Assembly: GCA_026416895.1 (NCBI GenBank)
Contig: JAOAEH010000013.1
Location: 1 to 7,378, forward strand
Direction of reading: 5' to 3'
Source of the DNA: Elusimicrobiales bacterium
GTDB lineage: Bacteria; Elusimicrobiota; Elusimicrobia; Elusimicrobiales; UBA9959
DNA length: 7,378 bases
Shown piece after piece: positions 1 through 7,026 of the stretch. How positions within the stretch are numbered: position 1 is the stretch's first letter; the number at the start of each line of letters is the position of its first letter. The position numbers and the translations under genes were made by a program. The notes beneath the pieces are model-generated. The model ran no database searches, was not told the DNA's origin, and saw only the letters and a program-made list of their open reading frames with translations.

Positions 1-54
1 GGGTCTTTTTGGCTTTGCGCCCCCGTCTTACGACGGGTTTGCTATTATCGTACT
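1..54 (-). promoter_or_regulatory. GEMM-I cyclic dinucleotide riboswitch, 5' part of the aptamer (continues past the left edge)
   Basis: On the minus strand the sequence shows the GEMM-I (c-di-GMP-I) hallmarks: GCAAACC (36-42), a perfect 6-bp stem CCCGTC/GACGGG (32-37 with 22-27) closed by a GUAA GNRA tetraloop (28-31), then GGCGCAAAGCC (11-21). Element spacing matches the Vibrio cholerae Vc2 aptamer base for base from position 14 to 52, so G21 (42), C46 (17) and A47 (16) can be assigned. The position equivalent to Vc2 G20 is A (43), as in GEMM-Ib RNAs that bind 3',3'-cGAMP. The second helix (P2), the C92 equivalent, the expression platform and the regulated gene lie to the left of base 1. 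The family call is firm; ligand preference is inferred. Confidence 0.88.
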
Positions 55-106
55 ATATTTCAATTACAACCTTATTAAAAAAGCCTTACAAAGTTGTTAC
101 ATTTAT

Positions 107-134
107 ATTATAGCAGATAATTTTAATATGTCAA
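107..134 (-). promoter_or_regulatory. Sigma-70 promoter for the riboswitch leader
   Basis: On the minus strand a perfect -35 TTGACA (129-134) and a perfect -10 TATAAT (107-112) are separated by 16 bp. The -10 is also preceded by TGC, making an extended -10. Initiation is expected near 100, leaving about 45 nt of leader before the riboswitch aptamer. It lies just downstream of the RND transporter stop, so the gene to the left has its own promoter and need not depend on readthrough from the pump operon. Confidence 0.82.
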
Positions 135-145
135 GTGTATGTATT

Positions 146-163
146 ATATTGACGAGTCAATAT
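146..163. repeat. 18-bp perfect inverted repeat between the pump operon and the riboswitch promoter
   Basis: ATATTGAC and GTCAATAT are exact inverted repeats around a 2-bp GA spacer. The element lies 2 bp beyond the RND transporter stop codon and 11 bp upstream of the -35 box of the riboswitch promoter, centred about 55 bp before the expected start point. No U-tract follows it in minus-strand RNA, so it is a poor intrinsic terminator for the pump operon. A T-rich run follows it on the plus strand, but no plus-strand gene is seen to its left. A regulator-binding site for the riboswitch promoter is one possibility; function is unproven. Confidence 0.5.
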
Positions 164-165
164 TT

Positions 166-3100
166 TTATTCTTTTTTAAATCTTTTAATAATTCTATTTT
201 GAATTTCATCCATAATTATGTATGTTACAGGGGTCATAATGAGAGTAATAAGAAGAGAAAGAACTTGTCCTCCTATTATAACTCCAGCCAAAGATCTTCT
301 CATAGCTGAACCTGGTCCTGTACCAAGAGCTGTTGGTATCATTGCAAAAACAAGTGTAATTGTTGTCATTAATATTGGTCTTAATCTTATTTTATTTGCT
401 TCAATTACTGCATCATACCTCTTCACTCCTTTTGCTCTTAAAGTATTAGTATAATCAACCTGAAGTATTGAGTTTTTCTTCACAATTCCAAAAAGCATAA
501 ACATTCCCATAAGTCCAAATATCGTAAGTTTAGTGCCTGTAATATACAAGGATATAAGTGCAAAAGGAAGTGTTAACGGTAATATTATTATTATAGATAT
601 CGGATATACAAAACTTTCAAATTGAGCAGCAAGAACTATATATACAAATATAAATGCGAAAACAAATGCCATAAAGAAGCTTTTAAGCATTCTACCAAAC
701 TCTTTTGCTTTTCCTACAGGATTTGCACTATAAAGTGGCGATGTATTTATATTATTAAATTCTTCATTAGCAGTCTTTATTAACTGACTCAGAGATGCTC
801 CACCCTCTATATTAGCATAAATAGATATTTTTCTTTGTCTGTTGTATCTATCTATCTGAGTTGGTCCATATCCTTTTTCTATTGAAGCTATATTATCTAT
901 TCTTACAAGCTTACCGGAAGAAGATGTAATTGAAAGAGACTTCAACACATCAGGATTATTCCTCCATCTTTCATCCACTCTAACTTTTACTTCATACAAC
1001 TCATCCCCATCCCTAAATTTAGTAACACTTTCTGCCCCGGACACAAAGCTTCTGAGAGCTGTCGCCAAATCTTCTATTTTTACACCAAGTTTATGCGCCA
1101 TATCCCTATTAATTATAACTTTATATTCAGGTTTCGCATAAGAAAAACTTGTATCTATATCAACAGCCCCCTTTATATTTCTTAATCTATCTACAATTTT
1201 ATTTGCATACCTAGCAAGAATTTCCAAATCAGGTCCAGAAATAACATATTCAAATTCATAATTTTTCATTCCTGACACACTTCCCATACCACCAACAATT
1301 ACTGAAGTTCTTAAATCTTTATATTTAGAAAGGATTTTTCTAACCTTAGACATTATACTTTGTAAATTTTCTTTTCTTTTTTCTTGTGGAACTAATTCAA
1401 AAAAAACATATCCTTCATTTTTAGAAGAAATACCAGATTGAGAAGTTCCAATAGCAACAAGTGTTTTATTTACATATGGAATTTTATCTTTTATTTCTTT
1501 TTCAATTTTAAATAAAAGTTTTTCCATTGATAAAATATTAGTTCCTTCTTTAGCAGTAATATTTACTTGAAACATGGAAGTATCATCAATAGGTAAAAAA
1601 TCTTTACCTATATTTTTTAATAAAAAAACAAATAATATCATTACTAAAACAGAAATTAAAACCATTAATTTTATATGTTCAATTGAATACTTTAAAATTT
1701 TAATATAATAACTTGTAATAAAATTATTAATTTTTTCAGAAAAATTTGTTAATGAATTAGATTTAAGTCTTTTAAGAAACAATGCTGAATAAGAAGGAGT
1801 AACAGTTAAAGCAACAATAGTAGATATAGCAACAGAATAGGCAAGTGTCAAGCCAAAACTTTTCATAAATCTACCAACCATACCTTGCATATAAGCAAGT
1901 GGTATAAATATAGCAAGCAATGAAATAGATATTGCTATTACTGCAAAAGCTATTTCTGTTGAACCTATTATAGCAGCATTTTTTTCATCCAAATTACTTC
2001 TTTCTATATTTCTATGAATATTCTCAATCATAACTATAGCATCATCTATAACAAGACCTACACCAATAACCAAAGCCAATAAAGTCATATTATTCAATGT
2101 GAAACCACTTAAATCCATAAGAGAAAAGCTTCCAATAACAGATACAGGAATAGCAATAGCACTTATTAAAGTGCTTCTAACATCCCCAATAAAAAATAAA
2201 ATCACTAAGGATGCAAGTATTGCTCCTAAAATCAAATGCTCTTTAACAGCATTTAACGAACCCTTTATAAAAATACTTTGATCTCCTACTATCTCATACA
2301 TTATATCCGAAGGCAAAGACTTACTTATTTCCTTCAATTTTTCTTTAACATTATCTATAACTTTTACAGTATTTGTTCCTGATTGTTTTTTTATACTAAG
2401 AGTAACAGCTCTTTTACCGTTTAAATAAGAAATAGATTGAACATCTTCCCCCGTATCTATAACTTCAGCTAGATCTTTTATTCTAACAAAAGCTCCGTTA
2501 TAATTTGCTACAACAATATCTTTAAATTCTTTAACGCTTGAAATTCTTCCCATAACTCTCAAAACATAATCAAAAGTTTTTTGTTCAACATTACCACCAG
2601 GAATTTCAACATTTTGTTGCTTTAGTGAATCAGTAATTTGTTTAACACTTATCCCATATGATTGCATTCTAATTGGATCCAAAACTATATGAATTTCTCT
2701 TTTCCTACCACCAACTATTTCAACCGAACCAACACCATTTACAGTTTCTATAACTTCCTTAACTCTTTTTCTAATGATTTCTGTTAATTCTATAATATCT
2801 CTTTCAGAATAAAAAGCCACAGACATTATAGGCATAGCTCCAAAATCAACTTTACTTACAACTGGAAGTTCAGTCCCTTGAGGAAGTTGAGAAAGTATAG
2901 AATTTACTTTATCCCTAACCTCTTGAGCAGCAATATCTGCATCTTTTTCCAAACTAAATTTTATCATTACAATGGAAACTCCTTCATAACTAGTAGATGT
3001 TAAATCTTCTATACCACTTATTGTATTTACCGCTTCTTCGATAACTTTAGTTACTGAAGATTCAATTTCTTGTGGCCCAGCACCCTTAAGAACAGTTTTT

Positions 3101-3240
3101 ACTGTTACAAATGGAAATTCAACATTTGGAAAAAGATCTATACCAATACGAAAATATGAAAAAATTCCTAAAGTCAAAATCCCAAACGCAATCATTGTAG
3201 TAAATATAGGTCTTTTTACAAAAAATTCAGTAAACCTCAT
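166..3240 (-). CDS. RND-family (HAE1/AcrB-like) multidrug efflux transporter, inner-membrane subunit
   Basis: This is a proton-driven pump subunit that takes substrates from the periplasm or inner membrane and passes them through the adaptor to the TolC-type channel. At 1024 residues it has normal full length for AcrB relatives. The N-terminus (VKRPIFTT, residues 8-15) is typical, followed by TM1, a large periplasmic porter/docking loop (about 33-335), a TM block (about 336-490), a linker and TM7 (about 524-541), a second periplasmic loop (about 545-850) and a final TM block to 1010. The proton-relay residues are present: D399-D400 in TM4 (AcrB D407/D408), K922 in TM10 (K940) and R954 (R971). 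GGGAG lies 5 nt before the ATG, and the adaptor gene ends 16 bp upstream, so it is the last gene of the operon. Family and function are clear; the substrate cannot be read from sequence. Confidence 0.96.
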   Translation of the reverse strand: MRFTEFFVKRPIFTTMIAFGILTLGIFSYFRIGIDLFPNVEFPFVTVKTVLKGAGPQEIESSVTKVIEEAVNTISGIEDLTSTSYEGVSIVMIKFSLEKDADIAAQEVRDKVNSILSQLPQGTELPVVSKVDFGAMPIMSVAFYSERDIIELTEIIRKRVKEVIETVNGVGSVEIVGGRKREIHIVLDPIRMQSYGISVKQITDSLKQQNVEIPGGNVEQKTFDYVLRVMGRISSVKEFKDIVVANYNGAFVRIKDLAEVIDTGEDVQSISYLNGKRAVTLSIKKQSGTNTVKVIDNVKEKLKEISKSLPSDIMYEIVGDQSIFIKGSLNAVKEHLILGAILASLVILFFIGDVRSTLISAIAIPVSVIGSFSLMDLSGFTLNNMTLLALVIGVGLVIDDAIVMIENIHRNIERSNLDEKNAAIIGSTEIAFAVIAISISLLAIFIPLAYMQGMVGRFMKSFGLTLAYSVAISTIVALTVTPSYSALFLKRLKSNSLTNFSEKINNFITSYYIKILKYSIEHIKLMVLISVLVMILFVFLLKNIGKDFLPIDDTSMFQVNITAKEGTNILSMEKLLFKIEKEIKDKIPYVNKTLVAIGTSQSGISSKNEGYVFFELVPQEKRKENLQSIMSKVRKILSKYKDLRTSVIVGGMGSVSGMKNYEFEYVISGPDLEILARYANKIVDRLRNIKGAVDIDTSFSYAKPEYKVIINRDMAHKLGVKIEDLATALRSFVSGAESVTKFRDGDELYEVKVRVDERWRNNPDVLKSLSITSSSGKLVRIDNIASIEKGYGPTQIDRYNRQRKISIYANIEGGASLSQLIKTANEEFNNINTSPLYSANPVGKAKEFGRMLKSFFMAFVFAFIFVYIVLAAQFESFVYPISIIIILPLTLPFALISLYITGTKLTIFGLMGMFMLFGIVKKNSILQVDYTNTLRAKGVKRYDAVIEANKIRLRPILMTTITLVFAMIPTALGTGPGSAMRRSLAGVIIGGQVLSLLITLIMTPVTYIIMDEIQNRIIKRFKKE

Positions 3241-3256
3241 AACAACTCCCTATTCC

Positions 3257-4129
3257 TTATTCAACAATTTTTATTTTAGAGCCATTTTTTAATCCGTTCA
3301 TTCCTTCTACAACAACTTCATCTCCTAATTTTAAATTTTTAATCCAAACATAATCACCATCATCAAAACCTGTAATTGCTTTTATCTCATTAACAATAGA
3401 TTTTTCTCTATCTACTAAATAAACATAAGGCTCATTGTTTCTATAAACTATAGAATTAATAGGAATAGTTGGAGCAGAATTTATTTCTTCAATAATAATA
3501 TGAACCTCAGCACTCATACCAGACCTAAGCAAATTATTAGAATTATCAAATATAGATTCAACTAAAAAAGTTCTTGAAACTTTATCAAGTACTGGACTTA
3601 CTTTATTTATCTTTCCATAAAAAATTCTATCCTTATAAGCTGCCACTTTTATAAAAACTCTTTGTCCTATTTTAATCTTAGATATATACTTCTCGGGAAC
3701 ATCACATTGAACCCTAACAGATGATTGGTCAACAACTAATGCTATTGGAGTAATTGGACTAACATCAGATCCTTCATCTTGATAAACTTTACCAACATAA
3801 CCGCCTAATGTTGAAGGAACCGGACTAGGTTCATAAATAGATCCAACCTCATCTTTTTTAACTAAAGCAATAAATTCATCTTTTTTTACATAATCTCCTT
3901 CTCTAACAAGATTTTTAACAAGTTTACCAGAAATTCTAGGATATATTATAGCTTCATCTTTCCCTTTAATACTCCCAAAAAGTATAATCTCTTTTCTTAA
4001 ATCTCTCCTAGATACTTTTTCAACTCTTACATAAAAAACATCTTCATTCACAATTGTTTCTTTAGAACAAGAATAAATAAAATTCAAAAAAACAAATAAG
4101 ATAAAAAACTTAGTAAACTCAAATTTCAT
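3257..4129 (-). CDS. Periplasmic adaptor (membrane fusion) lipoprotein of the RND pump, apparently hairpinless
   Basis: This adaptor bridges the RND transporter and the outer-membrane channel. Residues 1-20 form a lipoprotein signal with lipobox FIYS-C, so Cys21 should be lipidated; the +2 residue is Ser. The order is a membrane-proximal strand region (33-56), first lipoyl half with GKLVKNLVREGDYVKK (68-83), second lipoyl half GGYVGKVYQDEGSDV (109-123), beta-barrel (about 135-212, with SRTFLVE at 185-191 and LLRSGMSAEV at 200-209), then the membrane-proximal domain again (216-290). Only about 20 residues, including PSPVPST, separate the lipoyl halves where most adaptors carry a long coiled-coil hairpin, explaining the short 290-residue length. 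Borrelia BesA is a known hairpinless precedent. The start has a strong GGAGGTG site, and its ATG overlaps the upstream stop by 4 bp (ATGA), indicating translational coupling. Confidence 0.93.
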   Translation of the reverse strand: MKFEFTKFFILFVFLNFIYSCSKETIVNEDVFYVRVEKVSRRDLRKEIILFGSIKGKDEAIIYPRISGKLVKNLVREGDYVKKDEFIALVKKDEVGSIYEPSPVPSTLGGYVGKVYQDEGSDVSPITPIALVVDQSSVRVQCDVPEKYISKIKIGQRVFIKVAAYKDRIFYGKINKVSPVLDKVSRTFLVESIFDNSNNLLRSGMSAEVHIIIEEINSAPTIPINSIVYRNNEPYVYLVDREKSIVNEIKAITGFDDGDYVWIKNLKLGDEVVVEGMNGLKNGSKIKIVE

Positions 4130-5970
4130 ATTTCACCTCCAACTATATATTCAAGGTTATTCAATGATGTCAGATAATCAAAAATAGCTCCAAGATATCC
4201 AAATTTAGCAGAAGAATACAAAAGTGTAGCATCGTTTAACTCTAATTGACTTGATATACCTTCTTTATACCTTTTTTCAGTACTTTCAAGTATCTTTTTA
4301 GCATTTTTTACTGAAAGCTCTTGTGTTTTTAACCTTTTAGTTATCTCTTCCATATCTAAAAGTGTTCTTTTTATCTCAATTTTAATTTTACGTTCAAGAT
4401 CTTTTATTTCTTTTTCTCTAATAATAACTTCATAATCTAATTGTTTTATTCTAGAGGACGTAGCAAGACCATTAAATACTGATAAATTAAGAGTTATTCC
4501 ACCAATAAGGCTCCAACCTCTTAAATTTGAAGGTGGAAAGGAATTTTTTTCATTCTGCCCACTAAATTGTCTGTTCAAAAAAGCAGAAATAATAGGTAAA
4601 TGATTCCCTTTTTCTATTCTAACTTGTTTTTCAGTTATCGCTTTTTTTAATAAAGCTATTTTATAATCCGGTCTTGTTTGTAAAGCTTTACTATAGATAG
4701 TGTTAAAATCAAAATTTTTAATTTCAACATCAAAACTTCCATTCAATTTTATTTCCTCATCAATATTAATTCCAAGCATATCTTTTAATGTTAACAATCC
4801 TATATCATAAACATTTTTAGCTTTTATAAGCTCTAATTCTCTGTTAGACACATCTACGTTTGATCTCATAACTACAAGATCACTAACTAGTCCATTTAAA
4901 TATTTTTCTTCATTTATTTTAAAATGTTCCCTTTCAATCAACAACATTTCTTCTTTAAGCTTAACCATTTCTCTTGCATAAAGTATTGAATAAAAAAGTT
5001 GTTTTACAGATCTTTTTAATGAATTTTTTGAAAGTTTAACATTTTCCCTAGAAGTTTCAGCATAATCTTTCGCAAGTTCTATTGCAGTCCCAACTCTACC
5101 TCCACTCCATAAAATCTGATTAACAGATATAGATGCAGAATAAGAATTTTCAAGACCAGTTTCTATTTTCTTACCACTCATAAAAGCAAGAGGTTTTTCA
5201 AAATTTTTAACATAGGAAGCTGTTACATTTATTTGTGGATAAGCTGTCCCATAATATTCATTAATTTTCTCAAGATAAATCTTTTCATAAATCAGAGCAT
5301 TTTGTAAAGAAATATTTTTTTCAAAAGATATCTTTATTGCATCATCGATATTAATCTCTTGAGATGACAAATTTAGTGTAAAAATAAAAGAAAAAATTAA
5401 AACTTTTACTCCTTTTAAAAACACATCAACTACTTTTTTTAAAACATCTACATTTATTTTTCTCTTCATTTTAAGCTCCATAATCAAATAAGTAATTAAA
5501 GATGAAATAAAAATAACAATAGTATCTATTAGATCTTTATTGAAATTTTCTTTTTCAATCAAATCCTCAATTTTAACTCTTATTATTTTTCTATTATTTT
5601 CAATCATCTCATTTGCCATTTTTTCAAAATGATTCACATAATCTGAGTTTAATATTCTAAAAAAACATCTTATATCATTATCATTTTTAGAAAAAAACTC
5701 CAAATGTTTTTCTATTATAATAATTATAAACTCTCTCAAATTTTTAACCTCTTCAATTTCCGAAATTATTTTCTTCATCTCATTAGCACGCTCTACAAAC
5801 GCATGTTTAACGATATCATCTTTATTTTTAAAATAATAATAAAGTGTTGGCTTAGTAATACCAAGTGAATTTGCTATTTCATTCATAGATACATTTTCTA
5901 TCCCTTTTTGTGAAAACAGTTTTATAGCCTGTTTAGTTATTTCAGAAGAAGTAATTTTTTGCCTTTTCAT
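4126..5970 (-). CDS. TetR-family regulator fused in frame to a TolC-family outer-membrane efflux channel
   Basis: This single 614-codon ORF encodes two normally separate proteins. Residues 1-189 are a complete TetR/AcrR repressor: N-terminal helices, an HTH at about 27-47 (SMNEIANSLGITKPTLYYYF) and an all-helical ligand domain ending in the usual FLKGVK (184-189). Residues 184-203 then form a Sec signal peptide (basic K186/K189, hydrophobic VLIFSFIFTLNL, cleavage likely near S203). Residues 206-614 are a full outer-membrane efflux protein with two repeats (about 206-400 and 415-610), including the helical-tip segments KYLNGLVSD (356-364) and RYKEGISSQLEL (567-578). No stop or ATG separates the halves. 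Expected roles are autorepression of the operon and an exit duct for the RND pump. The export of a TolC preceded by a cytoplasmic DNA-binding domain is unexplained; internal initiation at GTG codon 183 or signal-peptidase processing could resolve it. The halves are certain; the physical fusion is less so. Confidence 0.9.
   Translation of the reverse strand: MKRQKITSSEITKQAIKLFSQKGIENVSMNEIANSLGITKPTLYYYFKNKDDIVKHAFVERANEMKKIISEIEEVKNLREFIIIIIEKHLEFFSKNDNDIRCFFRILNSDYVNHFEKMANEMIENNRKIIRVKIEDLIEKENFNKDLIDTIVIFISSLITYLIMELKMKRKINVDVLKKVVDVFLKGVKVLIFSFIFTLNLSSQEINIDDAIKISFEKNISLQNALIYEKIYLEKINEYYGTAYPQINVTASYVKNFEKPLAFMSGKKIETGLENSYSASISVNQILWSGGRVGTAIELAKDYAETSRENVKLSKNSLKRSVKQLFYSILYAREMVKLKEEMLLIEREHFKINEEKYLNGLVSDLVVMRSNVDVSNRELELIKAKNVYDIGLLTLKDMLGINIDEEIKLNGSFDVEIKNFDFNTIYSKALQTRPDYKIALLKKAITEKQVRIEKGNHLPIISAFLNRQFSGQNEKNSFPPSNLRGWSLIGGITLNLSVFNGLATSSRIKQLDYEVIIREKEIKDLERKIKIEIKRTLLDMEEITKRLKTQELSVKNAKKILESTEKRYKEGISSQLELNDATLLYSSAKFGYLGAIFDYLTSLNNLEYIVGGEI
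5401..5424 (-). other. TetR-TolC junction with internal ribosome-binding-site-like sequence and possible GTG start
   Basis: On the minus strand AAAAGGAG (5409-5416) lies inside the ORF at codons 186-188. It would suit a start codon at or near codon 190 (5401-5403), but that codon is GTT, and no ATG, GTG or TTG falls at suitable spacing. The only conventional alternative start in frame nearby is GTG codon 183 (5422-5424), which would give MFLKGVKVLIF..., a convincing signal peptide, but it has no clear Shine-Dalgarno of its own. The site reads like the remnant of a separate tolC start that was lost when the two genes fused; that history is inferred. Confidence 0.45.
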
Positions 5971-5994
5971 AATTTACCTACCGGTAAGTAAATT
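5971..5994. promoter_or_regulatory. TetR-type palindromic operator at the pump operon promoter
   Basis: A 24-bp palindrome with core TTACCTACCGGTAAGTAA and one mismatched base pair, centred on CCGG (5981-5984), abuts the start codon of the TetR-TolC gene. It overlaps the 3' half of the -10 hexamer and the expected start point at 5985. Length, symmetry and position fit the operator of an autoregulating TetR/AcrR repressor, which bound here would block RNA polymerase. Binding by the adjacent repressor is inferred from location. The only Shine-Dalgarno-like bases for the gene (AGGT) lie within the palindrome. Confidence 0.82.
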
Positions 5995-6020
5995 ATATAA
6001 AAGATAAAAAATTAAATCAA
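5992..6020 (-). promoter_or_regulatory. Sigma-70 promoter of the pump operon
   Basis: On the minus strand -35 TTGATT (6015-6020) and a perfect -10 TATAAT (5992-5997) are separated by exactly 17 bp. Initiation is expected at about A5985, giving an untranslated leader of only about 15 nt before the ATG at 5970. The -10 shares three bases with the palindromic operator, which supports repression by steric block. No strong terminator is visible between htpX and this promoter, so some readthrough from upstream is possible. Confidence 0.8.
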
Positions 6021-6088
6021 TAGTATAATACCTTTAATTAAACTTTTGCTTTTATTGATTTATAAAAAAAGTAAGTTTATAAAATCAT

Positions 6089-6991
6089 TTAAAAAATTTC
6101 TTCAAGTCTTCTAATTCTTTCATCTAGAGGAGGATGAGTTGAAAAAAGTTTCATAAACTTCGAACTTGAAGAAATTTTAAAAGCATAAATAGCTTCATTT
6201 TGAGTCAAATCAGCTCTTTCTATAGTTTTTTTGAGTTTTCTCAAAGCTGCAATCATTTTATCTTTACCAGCAAGACGAGCTCCTCCTTCATCAGCTTTAA
6301 ACTCTCTAAGTCTTGAAAACCATGCAACTAAAATCATTGCAAAGAAGCTTAATAAAATTTCAAGAATCATAGTTATAAAATATCTAAGCCAGGGAGATGA
6401 CTCTCCTTCATCGTTTTTTCTTGAAGTTAACACAAATGCTATTATTCTTGCAAGAAACATAACAACTGCGTTTATAACTCCTTGAAGTAAAGTCATTGTA
6501 ACCATATCACCATTTGCTATGTGAGCAACTTCATGGGAGAGAACCCCTTCTATCTCCTCTTCATCCATAGTTTCTAATAAACCACTTGATACAGCAACTA
6601 AAGCTCTATTTTTTGTAGGACCAGTAGCAAAAGCATTAACCTCAGGACTAAAATATATGCCTACCTCTGGCATTTTTTCTATTCCAGCTTGTTTCGCAAG
6701 CTTATATACAGTATCTAATAACCATCTTAAATTAGGATCATCTGTGTCTGGATCTATAACTTGCACTCCCATCATCCATTTTGCCATTACTCTTGAAAGA
6801 GCAAGTGATATAAATGCTCCTCCCATACCCCATATAAAGCAGAAAATAAAGAGTGAATAATAATCTATACCTGCTGAAGTTAGATATGGTTTAATACCTA
6901 AAATATTTAAAGTCAAAGAAATTGTAATTATCACAAGAATATTTAATAACATGAAAAGAATTATTCTTTTTGCTAGCCTAAAGAACCACAT
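6089..6991 (-). CDS. htpX: HtpX-family M48 membrane zinc metalloprotease
   Basis: HtpX is an inner-membrane protease with a cytoplasmic active site that degrades damaged or misfolded membrane proteins, complementing FtsH. The 300-residue protein has two N-terminal TM segments (about 8-31 and 44-67), the zinc motif HEVAH (153-157) with catalytic Glu154, two further hydrophobic segments (about 168-189 and 204-225), the third zinc ligand Glu230 in EFKAD (230-234), and the C-terminal STHPPLDERI signature (284-293). Length is normal. The ATG at 6991 is chosen over an in-frame TTG at 7009 because AAGGAGGG sits 4 nt before it and the protein then begins MWFFRLAKR as in homologues. It lies 35 bp downstream of tRNA-Glu with no visible terminator between, so co-transcription is likely. 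No clear terminator follows the gene either. Confidence 0.96.
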   Translation of the reverse strand: MWFFRLAKRIILFMLLNILVIITISLTLNILGIKPYLTSAGIDYYSLFIFCFIWGMGGAFISLALSRVMAKWMMGVQVIDPDTDDPNLRWLLDTVYKLAKQAGIEKMPEVGIYFSPEVNAFATGPTKNRALVAVSSGLLETMDEEEIEGVLSHEVAHIANGDMVTMTLLQGVINAVVMFLARIIAFVLTSRKNDEGESSPWLRYFITMILEILLSFFAMILVAWFSRLREFKADEGGARLAGKDKMIAALRKLKKTIERADLTQNEAIYAFKISSSSKFMKLFSTHPPLDERIRRLEEIF

Positions 6992-6995
6992 CTCA

Positions 6996-7003
6996 CCCTC
7001 CTT
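6996..7003 (-). promoter_or_regulatory. htpX ribosome binding site
   Basis: AAGGAGGG on the minus strand ends 4 nt before the ATG at 6991. It falls inside the longer reading frame that would begin at TTG 7009, and so decides the start in favour of the ATG. Confidence 0.85.
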
Positions 7004-7026
7004 ATACAATCTAGTTCAAAAACCTT

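Noticed and set aside
146..179. Intrinsic terminator: hairpin 146-163 followed by a T-rich stretch on the plus strand
   Set aside because: The T-run follows only in plus-strand orientation and no plus-strand gene is seen to the left; the stem has only two or so G-C pairs if a 4-nt loop is allowed. It is kept only as an inverted repeat.
960..1740. Sharp change in base composition inside the RND gene (about 45% G+C at 1021-1080, about 10% at 1681-1740, counted by eye) as a sign of a mosaic gene
   Set aside because: The AT-poor and AT-rich patches track periplasmic-domain and lysine/isoleucine/asparagine-rich transmembrane-linker segments; the protein is continuous and normal in length, and short 60-bp windows vary widely elsewhere too.
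5401..5424. The TetR-TolC fusion as a simple one-base sequencing error in the T5-A4 run at the junction
   Set aside because: A one-base shift would bring a stop for TetR, but it would not supply an ATG or a spaced start codon for TolC, and TolC's frame already continues cleanly from TetR. The error explanation cannot be excluded, but it is not enough alone.
6024..6029. Plus-strand TATAAT as a promoter
   Set aside because: There is no -35 at 16-18 bp upstream, and the downstream plus strand is only the antisense of htpX.
6992..7009. htpX start at TTG 7009 (306 residues)
   Set aside because: The strong AAGGAGGG lies inside that extension and points to the ATG at 6991, where the protein begins like its homologues.
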